Of a DNA stretch of 64,000 nucleotides, positions 24,981 through 36,346 are shown one piece after another. Below the pieces are notes generated by a model. The model was not told where the DNA came from and ran no database searches. It saw only the letters and a program-made list of their open reading frames with translations. The DNA is from Candidatus Gastranaerophilales bacterium (GTDB lineage Bacteria > Cyanobacteriota > Vampirovibrionia > Gastranaerophilales > Gastranaerophilaceae). Location: positions 62,001-126,000 of the forward strand of contig CALVCA010000003.1 of NCBI GenBank assembly GCA_944325895.1, read 5' to 3'. How positions within the stretch are numbered: position 1 is the first letter of the stretch; each line of letters starts with the position of its first letter. Both the position numbers and the translations under genes were made by a program.

Positions 24981-25454
24981 TTGAATACTGCAAAAGCACA
25001 AAAATTAAATTATTCTTATCAGACAGAGGGAACAGAACAAAATAATTATTATGTACAAAACCCTATTGAAGAAACTCCTATTATAGAAGGTTACTTTTAC
25101 AAAGAAAGCACGGTAAAAGATATGGCGATAAGAAAAATTAATAAATCTTTATGCAGTTTGTTGATGGTTGCAATTTTGACAACATTCGTAAGTTACTATT
25201 TTACGATGTGCAGCGAATTAAAACTTAACACTTTGAACCGCCAAATTATCACTCTTAACGATGAAAATACTGAGTTACAAAATAATTTAGACAGATTAAA
25301 ATCATTTAATAACGTTGATAACAAAATGATGCAATATAATTTACTGCAAAAAGCAGAAAAAGTCATTGAAGTTCCTGCTGTTGCTACAACCACTGATTCT
25401 GTTGCTACCAACAAATTAGCTTCTGCACCTTTTAAATGGGCTATCGGATATTAA
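24981..25454 (+). CDS. FtsL-like cell division protein
   Basis: A 157-residue protein with a TTG start and GGGG upstream. An N-terminal soluble region (1-50) precedes one membrane helix at about 56-75 (LCSLLMVAILTTFVSYYF) and a leucine-zipper-like coiled coil at 78-112 (LKLNTLNRQIITLNDENTEL). This is the bitopic plan of FtsL/DivIC, and the position right after rsmH is the classic ftsL place. Sequence similarity itself is too low to be sure by eye. It converges on a small minus-strand gene with a 4-bp overlap. Confidence 0.65.
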   Translation: MNTAKAQKLNYSYQTEGTEQNNYYVQNPIEETPIIEGYFYKESTVKDMAIRKINKSLCSLLMVAILTTFVSYYFTMCSELKLNTLNRQIITLNDENTELQNNLDRLKSFNNVDNKMMQYNLLQKAEKVIEVPAVATTTDSVATNKLASAPFKWAIGY

Positions 25455-25612
25455 TCTTCAGGAACATAAAAATCAACTTTTGACAACAGTTCTCGTGTAT
25501 GTTCATAACAACAACTTTTTCTGCAAATATTTTGGTATTCTCGGACAATACTTATAACATCATCCACACTCATTTTGATTAGTCTTCTTTCTCCTTCAAT
25601 TATTCTTGCCAT
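25451..25612 (-). CDS. small cysteine-containing hypothetical protein (53 aa)
   Basis: Minus-strand ATG at 25612 with AAAGGAA 7 bp upstream. The 53-codon frame begins MARIIEGERRLIKMSVDDV and contains NICRKSCCYEH, a three-cysteine cluster with a histidine. The stop overlaps the ftsL-like stop region. It could bind metal or be a small regulator; no family is recognised. The good ribosome-binding site and clean fit in the gap support it. Confidence 0.5.
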   Translation of the reverse strand: MARIIEGERRLIKMSVDDVISIVREYQNICRKSCCYEHTRELLSKVDFYVPED

Positions 25613-25700
25613 AACTCAATTCCTTTCAAGTTTATTTACGGCAAATCTTTGTAAAACCTTTGCAAAATCCTGTATTCTATTTAAAAATAAACATTCAAAT

Positions 25701-26762
25701 TTATAACCCGATATGTTCATCAAGTTTAAAATAGTCAATAATTGCTAATATAGAAGCTATTTCTTCAAAAAATATAGTTATCTGTTTGGGATTATCAAGA
25801 CGTTTAAATATACTGCCCATTTCAAAAAGATTTTTATTAGTTGAAATCGCAAACATAATTGAATCGCCGTAAAATGAACATTTAGCTTTATTTGATCCAA
25901 ATGAAGTATTCAATTTTGTAAATCTGTCCATAAATGCTGTTGTGATAAGATATCTTGCTTCAACTTCGTCAGACGAATAGACATTAAATTTCTTTGAAAA
26001 AACAGGATCTTCAAGTTTTATAGCATTCATGGGCTTTTCAACTTTACCAAAAAACAGACACAATATAAAAATTATTACAATAGCAATAATTGTACCTATT
26101 AAAAAATAACGCATACTGGTTTTATCAGGTATAAATACAATATAAAATACTAAGGGTAATAAACTCAAAACGACATTCCAAAAGCCAAAACCTCGTTTAG
26201 TTTGATAATCCCATTTTGTCGTAACAATAGTTTTATCTTTAATATTTTTATTTGCGGCAACATTTATAATTACACCTTTAAAAACAGTATAATAAGTTCG
26301 GCGTTTACCTGAATGTCGCACATACTGCAGATGAGTTTCCGAAATAGAAAACGGAACATCATTATAAATCCCGGAAAATCCATCGTCGCAAGATCTTCGA
26401 TTATAACTTGCAAATAATTCACTTTCATCTAACTGCTTATCGGTTATAACATCGGATTTCCAAACAACTTTACCAAAAACTTTTGTCAAATCATGCATAC
26501 AATGACTTTTAATTTGTTTAATAAAATTCTTATTCATATAATAAGGAATAGCAATTAGAACAATCAATCCAACCACAAATACGGTATAGATTTGAGAAAT
26601 AGAATAAGCAACAAATCCTGCTATTACTGCCACAACTATTTCAACAAATAACATTTGAAAAAATCTTCTTTTTCTCTCTTGCTCAAATGTCATAAGTTTT
26701 GGCAAAATTTCTTTATGATAAATTTGATAAAAATTACGTCTAAAATCAGATATATTGGACAT
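25701..26762 (-). CDS. DUF3137 domain-containing membrane protein
   Basis: A 353-residue protein. Two membrane helices lie close together at about 34-52 and 58-75 (VVAVIAGFVAYSI, VFVVGLIVLIAIPYY), and two more at about 190-235 (LSLLPLVFYIVFIP, YFLIGTIIAIVIIFILCLFFG). DESELFASYNRRSCDDGFSG and TVFKGVIINV match the DUF3137 family. The C-terminal FNVYSSDEVEARYLITTAF and SIMFAISTNKNLFE also fit. The function of the family is not known. It is a separate unit downstream of rpoC2. Confidence 0.82.
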   Translation of the reverse strand: MSNISDFRRNFYQIYHKEILPKLMTFEQERKRRFFQMLFVEIVVAVIAGFVAYSISQIYTVFVVGLIVLIAIPYYMNKNFIKQIKSHCMHDLTKVFGKVVWKSDVITDKQLDESELFASYNRRSCDDGFSGIYNDVPFSISETHLQYVRHSGKRRTYYTVFKGVIINVAANKNIKDKTIVTTKWDYQTKRGFGFWNVVLSLLPLVFYIVFIPDKTSMRYFLIGTIIAIVIIFILCLFFGKVEKPMNAIKLEDPVFSKKFNVYSSDEVEARYLITTAFMDRFTKLNTSFGSNKAKCSFYGDSIMFAISTNKNLFEMGSIFKRLDNPKQITIFFEEIASILAIIDYFKLDEHIGL

Positions 26763-26812
26763 AAATATAATTTTAAACTAAATTTTAAATTTTGACATAA
26801 TTCAAATGCATT

Positions 26813-26839
26813 AAAAAAGCCTCCCGAATGGGAGGCTTT
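26813..26839 (-). terminator. terminator of the rpoB-rpoC1-rpoC2 operon
   Basis: Minus-strand hairpin AAAGCCTCCC-ATTC-GGGAGGCTTT ending in a T run, just after the rpoC2 stop. Confidence 0.9.
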
Positions 26840-26844
26840 ATGTT

Positions 26845-29800
26845 TTATTCTTCATCGTCTAAATTAAAATCAGGAGCCCCAAACATTCCTTCAATTTCTT
26901 CCAAAATTGCGGAAGGTTTTCTAGCTTGATTTCTTTGTGCCGCAGCACGTTTTCTAGCTTCACGTTCCTTTTCTTCACTTGCATTAGACAGGTGATGGAA
27001 TCCGGTACCGGCAGGGATTAAACGACCGATAATAACGTTCTCTTTTAATCCTCTGAGCATATCCTTTTTACCGTCAACTGCTGCTTCAGTCAGAATTCTT
27101 GTTGTTTCCTGGAACGAAGCTGCCGAGATAAAGCTTTCAGTATTCAATGAAGCTTTAGTAATACCTAACAACATGTATTCACAAGTAGCAGGTGTTTTAC
27201 CTTCTTCTTCGGCTTTTTTATTAGCTGCTTCAAAAGTTTGAAGTTCAACAAGTTCACCGGGGAGAAGATGTGTTTCGCCGGCATCAGTAATTTTAACCTT
27301 TTTAGTCATTTGACGAACAATGGTTTCAATGTGTTTGTCAGCGATTTCAACACCTTGCGAACGATATACACGCTGTACTTCATCAACCAAATATTGTTGA
27401 GCAGCTTCAACACCGCAAAGTCTTATAACATCATGCGGATTTAAAGGACCGCTTGTCAATGGTTGACCTTTTGTTATTTTCTGCTTGTCATGTACAATGA
27501 TATTTGCATCAATTGCATATTTGATTTCAACTCTGCCTTTCTCATTTACTAAATATAATCTAGGCAAATCTTCATCAGTTTCAATTTCCGCAACACCGTC
27601 TTCTTCAGCTAAAATTGCACAATCTTTAGGCTTACGACCTTCCAAAAGTTCTTCAACCCTTGGCAAACCTTGTACAATATCACCTGTTTTTTGTCTTTCA
27701 AATACAAGTGTTGCTATCATATCGCCTCTTAATACAAGAGCACCTGATTCAACCTGAAGCATTGTACCGGGGCTGATTAAATACGGACGACCTGTTCTTA
27801 CTTTAATACCGTCTTTATCAACAGAAATTACCAAACCGGACACATTTGATTTTTCACCACTTGAAGAAATAACTGCATCAGTTTTAATAAAATCACCTTT
27901 TTTAACAGTAGCTTTTGATTTTAAAGAAATATCTTCTTCATATTGCTTACTTGTTAACAACAATCTTCTGTTGTCTGCACGGTTTTCATTAATTGCTGCA
28001 ACACCGTCATTTATTGCTAGAACTTGAGTTTTTGCAATAGGAGTTTTTGGCTTAATTGTTTCACCGTCTTTCACCAACAATTCTGTTTGAAGGGCTGATA
28101 AAAATTTAGCATTACCCTCAAATTCACGACGAACAATTAAGTTTTCCAATACAACAATACGCAAACTGCCTTTTTCATTTAATTCTACCATACCTTTTAA
28201 GTGTGATAAATATCCTTGCATTTGTAAAACTAAGCTTGTTCTTGTTATTGTTGAACCATCTAAGTTTCTGACTCTTGCTCCATCTTTATATTGAAGCTGA
28301 GTAACCGGTACTATGTCTATTAAATCATCGGTTGTATTAAATTTAATTGAAACATCTTTTTGTTTTACATCCAATACTTGAACCGGTCTGATTAATATTT
28401 GTACCGGTTGATTAGATATATTATCTTCATCTAAAGAAAGTCCCGCATCTAATTCTTCATCCAAATCATCAATTTCAATATCATCTAAAGAAGAATCCAT
28501 AATTGATACGATTGATGTTTCTTTAGCCTTTATGCCATCAGCTATTACAGTACCTTTTTTAACAACTTCTCCTTCATCAACTTTTAATTCTGAAACACTT
28601 GATAAAGTATGAAGTTCACCCGGTCTTACCGTAATCTCATGAATAATATCATTATATTCTTTGAATTCTACAATACCGTCTATATGGCAATATACATCTT
28701 TAACAACTTCCGTGCCTGCTGTAACATAAGCACCGTTATCTACCATTTTTAAAGTACTGTCTTTAGAAATTTGATGAATTTCTTCCGGAATGAATACAAC
28801 AGTACCAGGTTTTGTAATGATTTGATTATCGTCAACTTCAACATCAACATATCTGATTTCACCAGAGCTGGTTACGGCACATTCATCGTCTAAAAGTTCT
28901 GCAATAATCATACCGTTTTCTACAGTTGTATCAACAGGAGCTTTAACGATATACTTTTCACCGGTTTTATCAACGGTCCATATTTGTTCTTTTTTAGTTT
29001 GTTCAAATTTAGCATTTTCAGGCATCAAAGATGCTATTACAATTGTTATTTCTTTACCTTGAACAATCTTTTTAATCTTTTTACCTTCAAAATTAACATC
29101 TTCAATAACTAAATCTTCACCAAAACGAACTTCACCGCCGTGTTCGGATATAGTCAAAGTTTCAGCTAATTTTTCGCCTTTTTTAATATCTTGACCGTCT
29201 TTTACAAGAACTTTTGAGCCGCCGGGGAGGTTATATACATCACCGCCTAAAACCCAAATAACACCTTGTTTATTTGTAGTTCTTGAAATATTACCTTGTC
29301 TGTCTTTCTTTTCATCAGCAACAAAGTCTTCATAAATAACTTCACCGCTTAAATCTGCGTTAATATCCTTAGTTGCTTTTTCTGTCAAACGAGAACCGTC
29401 ACCTTGTGAAGTAGGTTCATAAACTGCAAGAGTAAACCCTTTTTCTACCTGCATACCGTTCGTAAAGAAAACTGTTGAACCTGCCGGAATATGATATTTT
29501 TCCGTTCTTTTTGCACCTTTAACCTCAATATCGGCTTCATAATTTGCAACATTAACGATATCACCATGACGGGTTCTTAATTCTCTTGTCTTAACGTTTG
29601 AAATAACTTCACCGGCTGATTTAGCGTCAATGTGCTTCATAGCACCGGAGCCTTTAAATACACCACCTGTGTGGAAAGTTCTCATTGTAAGCTGTGTTCC
29701 AGGCTCACCAATTGATTGAGCTGCAATAATACCGATAGCTTCACCAACATCGACAAGTTTTTGAGTAGTCATTGCCCAACCGTAACATTTTTGACAAATG

Positions 29801-30699
29801 CCGTATTCCAAACCGCAAGTCAAACCTGATCTGACTTTTAAATGTTGTAGATTTAAATGAGCAATCTTTTTAATATCATCACGATTTAATGTTGTTCCTG
29901 ATTTTACAAGAACAGAGCCATCTGTATCTATTATATCCTCAGCAATCGTTCTGCCTAAAAGTCTGTCAATTAAAGGTACAACAACTGTATCACCATCAAC
30001 AATAGGTTTCATATTGATTGATTTAGTGGTATGACAATCTTCAGCTCTTATAATTACATCTTGAGCAACATCGACTAAACGTCTTGTTAAATACCCTGAG
30101 TCTGCAGTTTTTAAAGCTGTATCTACAAGACCTTTACGGGCACCATATGATGAAATGATATATTCCGTAACAGACAAGCCTTCTTTAAAGTTTGATTTAA
30201 TAGGCAAGTCAATAATTTGACCTTGTGCGTCAGCCATCAAACCACGCATACCTACTAATTGAGATACCTGAGACAAGTTACCTCTTGCTCCGGAGAATGC
30301 CATCATATATACAGGATTTAATTTATCAAAATTTTCAACAACCTGTTCCGTTAATTTTGCAGTTGTTTCAGACCAGGTGTCAATAACTTTTGTATATCTT
30401 TCAACTTCGGTAATCTCACCTTTTAAATATCTGTTTGTAGATTGTTCAATTTCTTTTTCCGCTTCCTGCAACAAATCTTTTTTAGCAGCAGGCACCTGCA
30501 AATCAGCTATTGAAATAGTTGTACCTGATTTGGTAGCATATTTATAACCCAAATTTTTAAGAGAATTTGCAAGCTCAGCAGTCTTTGCACCGCCATATTC
30601 CAAATACATTTGTGCAAGCAAATTGTTTAATGCTTTTTTATCCATTTGTTTATTAATAAATTCGGGTGTCTTTTTTTCATGAATGAATGTTGTTTCCAT
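26845..30699 (-). CDS. rpoC2: RNA polymerase subunit beta'' (RpoC2, C-terminal half of beta')
   Basis: A 1284-residue protein. It carries the part of beta' after the split: the [21 protein letters not shown] segment, a zinc site in [13 protein letters not shown], and the trigger-loop region [19 protein letters not shown]. The centre (about 360-930) is a very long stretch of repeated barrel-like units with the pattern V..G..V.KG..I, resembling the large SI3 insertion of cyanobacterial RpoC2. The C-terminal region has [16 protein letters not shown] and [20 protein letters not shown]. Start supported by AAAGGAT; 32 bp separate it from rpoC1. Third gene of the operon. Confidence 0.97.
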   Translation of the reverse strand: METTFIHEKKTPEFINKQMDKKALNNLLAQMYLEYGGAKTAELANSLKNLGYKYATKSGTTISIADLQVPAAKKDLLQEAEKEIEQSTNRYLKGEITEVERYTKVIDTWSETTAKLTEQVVENFDKLNPVYMMAFSGARGNLSQVSQLVGMRGLMADAQGQIIDLPIKSNFKEGLSVTEYIISSYGARKGLVDTALKTADSGYLTRRLVDVAQDVIIRAEDCHTTKSINMKPIVDGDTVVVPLIDRLLGRTIAEDIIDTDGSVLVKSGTTLNRDDIKKIAHLNLQHLKVRSGLTCGLEYGICQKCYGWAMTTQKLVDVGEAIGIIAAQSIGEPGTQLTMRTFHTGGVFKGSGAMKHIDAKSAGEVISNVKTRELRTRHGDIVNVANYEADIEVKGAKRTEKYHIPAGSTVFFTNGMQVEKGFTLAVYEPTSQGDGSRLTEKATKDINADLSGEVIYEDFVADEKKDRQGNISRTTNKQGVIWVLGGDVYNLPGGSKVLVKDGQDIKKGEKLAETLTISEHGGEVRFGEDLVIEDVNFEGKKIKKIVQGKEITIVIASLMPENAKFEQTKKEQIWTVDKTGEKYIVKAPVDTTVENGMIIAELLDDECAVTSSGEIRYVDVEVDDNQIITKPGTVVFIPEEIHQISKDSTLKMVDNGAYVTAGTEVVKDVYCHIDGIVEFKEYNDIIHEITVRPGELHTLSSVSELKVDEGEVVKKGTVIADGIKAKETSIVSIMDSSLDDIEIDDLDEELDAGLSLDEDNISNQPVQILIRPVQVLDVKQKDVSIKFNTTDDLIDIVPVTQLQYKDGARVRNLDGSTITRTSLVLQMQGYLSHLKGMVELNEKGSLRIVVLENLIVRREFEGNAKFLSALQTELLVKDGETIKPKTPIAKTQVLAINDGVAAINENRADNRRLLLTSKQYEEDISLKSKATVKKGDFIKTDAVISSSGEKSNVSGLVISVDKDGIKVRTGRPYLISPGTMLQVESGALVLRGDMIATLVFERQKTGDIVQGLPRVEELLEGRKPKDCAILAEEDGVAEIETDEDLPRLYLVNEKGRVEIKYAIDANIIVHDKQKITKGQPLTSGPLNPHDVIRLCGVEAAQQYLVDEVQRVYRSQGVEIADKHIETIVRQMTKKVKITDAGETHLLPGELVELQTFEAANKKAEEEGKTPATCEYMLLGITKASLNTESFISAASFQETTRILTEAAVDGKKDMLRGLKENVIIGRLIPAGTGFHHLSNASEEKEREARKRAAAQRNQARKPSAILEEIEGMFGAPDFNLDDEE

Positions 30700-30731
30700 T
30701 ATACTTTATCCTTTTTTTGTAATATGTAAAC

Positions 30732-32441
30732 TTATGCAAGAGCATTTTTAACTGTTTCATTGAAAATTATACGACCTACAGTCGTTTCAATTCTTTCACC
30801 TTTATCGTTTCTTACCACGATTTTATCGTGTAAATCGATTATACCTACTTCCAAAGCAGAAATTGCATCAGCAAAGCTATAGAAGTAACCTTTCGGCTCT
30901 TGTTCAGGATTTTTCAAAATAGTCAGGTAATACATACCCAATACCATATCCTGAGAAGGCGTAATTATCGGTTTACCGTTTGCAGGAGCAAGAATATTAT
31001 TTGTAGCCAGCATTAGCATTCTTGCTTCAGTTTGAGCCTCAATAGACAAAGGTACGTGTACAGCCATTTGGTCACCGTCGAAGTCAGCGTTAAACGCTGT
31101 ACATACCAACGGATGTAATTGAATAGCACGACCTTCTACCAGTTTTGGTTCAAATGCTTGAATACCTAATCTGTGCAGAGTCGGTGCACGGTTTAAAAGT
31201 ACCGGATGACCGTCAATTACCTCTTCTAATATATCCCAAACAATTGCTTCGGAACGTTCAATTTTCTTTTTAGCAGATTTTATATTTTGAACATAACCTC
31301 TTTCAATAAGTTTGTTAACAACAAACGGTTTAAACAATTCAATAGCCATTTCTTTTGGCAAACCGCATTGATTTAAACTCAATTGAGGTCCGACAACAAT
31401 AACGGAACGGCCGGAATAGTCAACACGTTTACCTAACAAGTTTTGTCTGAAACGACCTTGTTTACCTTCAATAATATTAGATAAAGATTTCAATGCTCTA
31501 TTATTCGGACCTACAACAGTTCTGCCGCGTCTGCCGTTGTCAATCAATGCATCAACAGCTTCCTGAAGCATACGTTTCTCGTTTCTGACAATAATTTCCG
31601 GAGCTCCCATTTCTAAGAGTCTTTGCAAACGGTTATTACGGTTAATAACACGTCTGTATAAATCATTCAAATCAGATGTTGCAAAACGTCCACCGTCCAA
31701 CTGTACCATCGGTCTTAAATCCGGCGGCGTAACCGGCAACACGTCCATAATCATCCAAGTAGGATCAGTTTGCGATGATATTAATGCATCAAGTAATCTC
31801 AATCTTTTTATGAGCTTACTTTTACGTTGAATTGAAGTAACATTGTTTGCCAATTCTGTTCTGATTTCTTCTGCCAAATCTTTTATATTAATTTCCGACA
31901 AAAGTTCTTTTATTGCTTCGGCACCAATTCCTACTTTTAATTCAGTTTCTTCATTTTCAGCAATATAATCTTCATATTCTTCTTCTCCAAGCAATTGGAA
32001 TTTCTTGAACGGACTTTCCCCGGGTTCAATTACTACATAATTATTAAAGTAAATAACCTGCTCTAAATCTTTTAAAGTCATATCAAGAAGTAATCCCAAA
32101 TATGAAGGAATACCTTTTAAAAACCAAATATGCGATACAGGAGCAGCAAGTTTAATATGCCCCATTCTGTGACGGCGTACTTTTGAATCAGTAACTTCAA
32201 CACCACAGCGTTCACATATAATACCTTTATGTCTTACTCTTTTATACTTACCGCAATAGCATTCCCAATCCTTTGTCGGTCCGAAAATTCTTTCGCAAAA
32301 AAGTCCGTCCCGTTCGGGTTTTAATGTACGGTAATTTATTGTTTCAGGTTTTGTAACTTCGCCGTAAGACCATTTCAAAATCCTTTCCGGTGAAGCTATA
32401 CTTATTCGTATATAGTCAAAGTAATCTATGCTTGTTGACAT
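30732..32441 (-). CDS. rpoC1: RNA polymerase subunit gamma (RpoC1, N-terminal half of beta')
   Basis: A 569-residue protein. It contains the zinc ribbon [20 protein letters not shown], the clamp and lid segments, [20 protein letters not shown], and the catalytic [16 protein letters not shown] whose three Asp residues bind Mg2+. It stops at about the position where cyanobacterial RpoC1 stops. A normal AAAAGGAG ribosome-binding site and a clean intergenic gap before rpoC2 show that the split is genuine and not a frameshift. Confidence 0.97.
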   Translation of the reverse strand: MSTSIDYFDYIRISIASPERILKWSYGEVTKPETINYRTLKPERDGLFCERIFGPTKDWECYCGKYKRVRHKGIICERCGVEVTDSKVRRHRMGHIKLAAPVSHIWFLKGIPSYLGLLLDMTLKDLEQVIYFNNYVVIEPGESPFKKFQLLGEEEYEDYIAENEETELKVGIGAEAIKELLSEINIKDLAEEIRTELANNVTSIQRKSKLIKRLRLLDALISSQTDPTWMIMDVLPVTPPDLRPMVQLDGGRFATSDLNDLYRRVINRNNRLQRLLEMGAPEIIVRNEKRMLQEAVDALIDNGRRGRTVVGPNNRALKSLSNIIEGKQGRFRQNLLGKRVDYSGRSVIVVGPQLSLNQCGLPKEMAIELFKPFVVNKLIERGYVQNIKSAKKKIERSEAIVWDILEEVIDGHPVLLNRAPTLHRLGIQAFEPKLVEGRAIQLHPLVCTAFNADFDGDQMAVHVPLSIEAQTEARMLMLATNNILAPANGKPIITPSQDMVLGMYYLTILKNPEQEPKGYFYSFADAISALEVGIIDLHDKIVVRNDKGERIETTVGRIIFNETVKNALA

Positions 32442-32462
32442 TTATTTCTCCTTTTATATTGT

Positions 32463-32475
32463 GCGGGAGACCCGC
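32463..32475 (-). promoter_or_regulatory. small hairpin in the rpoB-rpoC1 gap
   Basis: GCGGG-TCT-CCCGC lies between the rpoB stop and the rpoC1 ribosome-binding site, without a T run. It may be a processing or pausing element. Confidence 0.35.
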
Positions 32476-32482
32476 AAATTTT

Positions 32483-35400
32483 CTACAGATCGCCGAATGT
32501 AGTCGGTGTTTCAAAGAAATTGATATTCAATAATTCTGAATCTATATCAGACAATGTACGTTTAGGAGCGGCTTTTCTCAAGTCATCCATATCGCTCATT
32601 AAATCAACTTCTTCACCGTCTTTCTTTGCTACTGTTATATCCAAACCTATACTTTGTAATTCTCTTACAAGTACTTTAAATGATTCGGGAATACCCGGTC
32701 TTGGAATATTATCACCTTTTACTATCGCTTCATATGCTCTGTTTCTGCCGTTAACATCATCTGATTTGATAGTTAACATTTCTTGTAATGTGTATGCGGC
32801 ACCATAAGCTTCCAAAGCCCATACTTCCATTTCACCGAATCTTTGTCCGCCAAACTGAGCCTTACCGCCTAACGGCTGTTGTGTAACAAGTGAGTAAGGT
32901 CCTGTTGAACGTGCGTGAATTTTATCGTCAACAAGGTGGACAAGTTTAAGTATATAAGAAAGACCTACTGCAACAGGTTCATCAAATGGTTCACCCGTTC
33001 TTCCGTCTATTAATCTTACTTTACCGTCTTCGGTTACCCAATCGCAACCGCTTTCTTTAATACCTTTAATTAATTCGTATTTTGTTGCGATTTCTGATTG
33101 AGCTTCACCATACATTTCATCAAATGACGGTGCTTCGTAATAGTTTCCGGTCAAATAAGCTGCCAATCCTAACAATAATTCGTAAGTTTGACCAACGTTC
33201 ATACGTGAAGGTACACCAAGAGGGTTTAACACTATATCAACCGGCGTTCCGTCAGGCATGAAAGGCATATCTTCTTTTGGTAATATTCTTGATACAATAC
33301 CTTTATTACCGTGACGACCTGAAAGTTTATCACCAACAGATACTTTACGTTTTTGTGCTATATAAACTCTTATAACCGTATTAGCACCCGGCGGTAACTC
33401 ATCGCCTTTTTCTCTGTCAAAGACCTTAACGTCTATTACACGTCCGCCTTCACCGTGCGGGACTCTTAATGAATTGTCTTTTACATCTCTTGCTTTTTCT
33501 GCAAATATAGCACGTAAAAGTTTTTCTTCCGGCGGATGTTCTGATTCACCTTTTGGAGTAACTTTACCTACTAATATATCGTCAGCATAAACTCTAGCAC
33601 CGATTCTGACAATACCACGTTCATCTAAATGTCTCAAAGAATCTTCTGATACATTCGGAATTTCACGTGTAATTTCTTCCGGTCCGAGTTTTGTCTGTCT
33701 TGCATCTATTTCTAACTTTTCAATGTGAATTGATGTAAATATATCATCATGGACACATCTTTCCGATAACAAAATAGCATCTTCAAAGTTATAACCTTCC
33801 CAAGGCATGTAAGCAACTATAACGTTTTTACCTAAAGAAAGTTCACCGCCGCAGGTAGATGCACCATCTGCAATTACATCACCGGCTTTTACTTTATCGC
33901 CTTCATTTACTATCGGACGTTGATTTATACAGGTATCCTGGTTGCTTCTGACATATTTCATCAACTGATAAACATGAGGATTGTTTTGTTTGTCACGGAT
34001 AACAATTTCTTCACCCACAACTCTTTCAACAACACCGTCAGTTTCCGATACAATAACCATACCTGAATCTTTTGCAGCTCTAGCTTCCAAACCTGTACCT
34101 ACTACCGGTCTTTGGGTAATAAATAAAGGTACTGCCTGACGCTGCATGTTTGAACCCATCAATGCACGGTTAGCATCATCATGTTCTATAAACGGTATCA
34201 TTGATGTTGCAACAGATATAATCTGAATAGGACAAACACCTACGTAGTCAACTTTTTTGGAATCTCCCATTGTGAATTCCGAATGATAACGTACTGGTAC
34301 GTATTCGTCTTTAAAACTTCTGTCTTTATTTAATTGTACATCAGCAGGTGCACAACGGAAATTTTCATCCTCATCTGCAGTCAAATAATGAACTTCATCA
34401 GTGACAACACCATCTTTTACTACAAAGAAAGGTGATTCAATAAATCCGTAATCATTTACTTTAGCGTGAGTAGCCAAAGATCCTATCAAACCGGCGTTTG
34501 GACCTTCAGGAGTTTCAACCGGACAAATACGTCCGTAATGCGACGGGTGAATATCACGAACAGCAAAACCTGCACGTTCTCTCATCAAACCGCCCGGTCC
34601 TAATGCTGAAATACGTCTTTTGTGGGTTAATTCAGCCAACGGGTTTGTCTGATCCATAAATTGTGATAACTGAGAACTTCCGAAAAATTCCTTTAATGAT
34701 GCTACTAAAGGTTTTGTATTCAACAAGTTCAAAGGAGTTAAAGTTTCTGAATCCTGAAGAGTCATTCTTTCTTTTACAATTCTTTCAATTCTTGAAAGCC
34801 CGACTCTGAATTGGTTTTGCAATAACTCACCTACTGAACGTATTCTTCTGTTTCCTAAGTGATCGATATCATCCAATGTACCTTCATCATATGTTAAATT
34901 AATCAGATACTCAATTGACGCAACGATATCCTGAACCGTCAATGTTCTTTGATTTTTAGGAATATTTAAGTTTAATTTTTTATTTAATTTATAACGACCG
35001 ACTCTGCCTATATCATATTTTTTCTCATCAAAGAAACGGGCTTCCAATATAGAACGTCCGCCTTGAGGAGATGCAGGATCTCCGGGTCTTAATTTTTTAT
35101 ACACTTCAATTAATGCATCATCAGTTGTTTCTGTCGTATCTTTGTCTAATGTCTTTTTCAAAAATTCAAAGTGAGTGAATAAACTTTCCATCTCGGAAAC
35201 TGTTATACCCATCGCTTTTAACAATGTAGTTGCAAGGATTTTTCTGTTTTTATCTATTTTTACATAAATTAAATCATTGCTGTCTGTTTCTATTTTAAGC
35301 CATGCACCACGGTTAGGTATCATTGTGGCATTGTATAAACGCTTACCTGCCGGTGATACTTCCCTTTTAAAATATACACCCGGTGATCTTACGATTTGAG

Positions 35401-35800
35401 AAACAATTACACGTTCTGCACCGTTCACGATAAAAGTACCTTTATCAGTCATTGTCGGAATATCACCGATATAGACTTCCTGTTCTTTTATTTCACCGCT
35501 GTCACGGTTTACAAGTCTTATCATGACCCGCAATTGTTTTGCATAAGTTGCGTCATGTATTCTTGCTTCTTCAATTGTATACTTTGCATTGTCGAAAGTA
35601 TAATTAGGTAAGAAGTGTAATTCCAATCTGCCTGTATAGTCTTTAATAGGGCTAAAAGAAAGTAGTTCCTCTTTTAAACCTTCTTTTAAAAACCATTCAA
35701 AAGATTTTTTCTGCACTTCAATAAGGTCCGGTAAATCATCCAATCGAGTATGTGGTATACCCATCGGAGTTACTCTTTCTGCGTATTTTGTCTTAGACAT
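32483..35800 (-). CDS. rpoB: RNA polymerase subunit beta
   Basis: A 1105-residue protein, the length seen in cyanobacteria and shorter than the 1342 of E. coli. The rifampicin-region segments [20 protein letters not shown] and [17 protein letters not shown] are present. They carry the usual Asp and His, so the site looks wild type. [39 protein letters not shown] and the C-terminal [20 protein letters not shown] are conserved. First gene of the operon; the promoter is about 150 bp upstream. Confidence 0.98.
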   Translation of the reverse strand: MSKTKYAERVTPMGIPHTRLDDLPDLIEVQKKSFEWFLKEGLKEELLSFSPIKDYTGRLELHFLPNYTFDNAKYTIEEARIHDATYAKQLRVMIRLVNRDSGEIKEQEVYIGDIPTMTDKGTFIVNGAERVIVSQIVRSPGVYFKREVSPAGKRLYNATMIPNRGAWLKIETDSNDLIYVKIDKNRKILATTLLKAMGITVSEMESLFTHFEFLKKTLDKDTTETTDDALIEVYKKLRPGDPASPQGGRSILEARFFDEKKYDIGRVGRYKLNKKLNLNIPKNQRTLTVQDIVASIEYLINLTYDEGTLDDIDHLGNRRIRSVGELLQNQFRVGLSRIERIVKERMTLQDSETLTPLNLLNTKPLVASLKEFFGSSQLSQFMDQTNPLAELTHKRRISALGPGGLMRERAGFAVRDIHPSHYGRICPVETPEGPNAGLIGSLATHAKVNDYGFIESPFFVVKDGVVTDEVHYLTADEDENFRCAPADVQLNKDRSFKDEYVPVRYHSEFTMGDSKKVDYVGVCPIQIISVATSMIPFIEHDDANRALMGSNMQRQAVPLFITQRPVVGTGLEARAAKDSGMVIVSETDGVVERVVGEEIVIRDKQNNPHVYQLMKYVRSNQDTCINQRPIVNEGDKVKAGDVIADGASTCGGELSLGKNVIVAYMPWEGYNFEDAILLSERCVHDDIFTSIHIEKLEIDARQTKLGPEEITREIPNVSEDSLRHLDERGIVRIGARVYADDILVGKVTPKGESEHPPEEKLLRAIFAEKARDVKDNSLRVPHGEGGRVIDVKVFDREKGDELPPGANTVIRVYIAQKRKVSVGDKLSGRHGNKGIVSRILPKEDMPFMPDGTPVDIVLNPLGVPSRMNVGQTYELLLGLAAYLTGNYYEAPSFDEMYGEAQSEIATKYELIKGIKESGCDWVTEDGKVRLIDGRTGEPFDEPVAVGLSYILKLVHLVDDKIHARSTGPYSLVTQQPLGGKAQFGGQRFGEMEVWALEAYGAAYTLQEMLTIKSDDVNGRNRAYEAIVKGDNIPRPGIPESFKVLVRELQSIGLDITVAKKDGEEVDLMSDMDDLRKAAPKRTLSDIDSELLNINFFETPTTFGDL

Positions 35801-35949
35801 TAAATTACCTCATTCTATGATGTACTTACTAATAAAATTTTCTAACTTGAGGCTGTTAACCTTTTGCCTGAAATCGGCAAATAATGATAGTTTCAGCTGA
35901 TTTTTTTATTTTTTGGCACAAATCGCCCCCACTATAATCATGTTATTTA

Positions 35950-35977
35950 ATCATATTACATCAATAAATTTAGTCAA
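35950..35977 (-). promoter_or_regulatory. rpoB operon promoter
   Basis: On the minus strand TTGACT (35977-35972), a 16-bp spacer and TATGAT (35955-35950). The leader of about 140 nt holds a TTTGCC/GGCAAA hairpin near 35870-35888. Confidence 0.6.
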
Positions 35978-36175
35978 GAAATATTCATTAAAAATTTTAT
36001 CGAATATTAAATTTTTGTTACAATATTTTTTTATTAAATGTCAATACCTCTAAAAGTATTGATACCATTATGTTTGACTGTCAAGGCATAAAATGTATAT
36101 ATTGATTTTAAAGGCTTTTGCCAATAAGCTTGAAAAGCTTATGTAATCAAGCAAACAGAAATAATCCTCTATGTA
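35978..36175. other. intergenic region between rpoB and the divergent gene
   Basis: No gene was found. Two small inverted repeats are visible: CAATAC...GTATTG at about 36041-36061 and ATAAGCTT-GAA-AAGCTTAT at about 36123-36141. Neither has a clear T run. Confidence 0.5.
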
Positions 36176-36204
36176 TTGACTATTTATATTTATTTTGTTA
36201 TATT
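36176..36204 (+). promoter_or_regulatory. promoter upstream of the Trp-Trp leader
   Basis: TTGACT (36176-36181), a 17-bp spacer and TATATT (36199-36204). The transcript would start near 36211, a few bases before the leader's ribosome-binding site. Confidence 0.65.
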
Positions 36205-36212
36205 AAATAAAC

Positions 36213-36346
36213 GAGGTAACTTGTATGCCAAATTTTAATTTAAACACTCAATCATGGTGGTGCCTGTCAATTTAGACAGGGCATTTGGCATACTTTGATA
36301 ATGTTAATGACCTGTCACGGTCATTATTTGTTATCAGGAGGTTACC
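36213..36346 (+). promoter_or_regulatory. structured leader RNA with attenuator-like alternative pairing
   Basis: GGTAAC (36215-36220) pairs with GTTACC (36341-36346), right before the ATG of the next gene. GTATGCCAAAT (36223-36233) pairs with ATTTGGCATAC (36283-36293). Inside it, CCTGTC (36263-36268) pairs with GACAGG (36275-36280). AATGACC (36306-36312) pairs with GGTCATT (36319-36325), extended by GATAA/TTATC. GACAGG could instead pair with CCTGTC at 36311-36316. This gives 1:2, 2:3 and 3:4 choices as in an amino-acid attenuator. No strong T run follows, so control may act on translation. Confidence 0.6.
36225..36275 (+). CDS. 16-residue leader peptide with tandem Trp codons
   Basis: ATG at 36225 with GAGG 8 bp upstream. 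The peptide is MPNFNLNTQSWWCLSI, and its stop TAG overlaps the loop and 3' arm of the first hairpin. Codons 11-12 are TGG TGG, placed just before the 5' arm CCTGTC. A ribosome stalled there would block that arm, as in trp leader peptides. The peptide has no other recognisable feature. That it is translated is inferred. Confidence 0.55.
   Translation: MPNFNLNTQSWWCLSI

Noticed and set aside
30699-30732. Frameshift splitting a single rpoC
   Set aside because: Both halves have their own ribosome-binding site and start codon, a clean 32-bp gap and the boundary known from cyanobacteria, so the split is natural.
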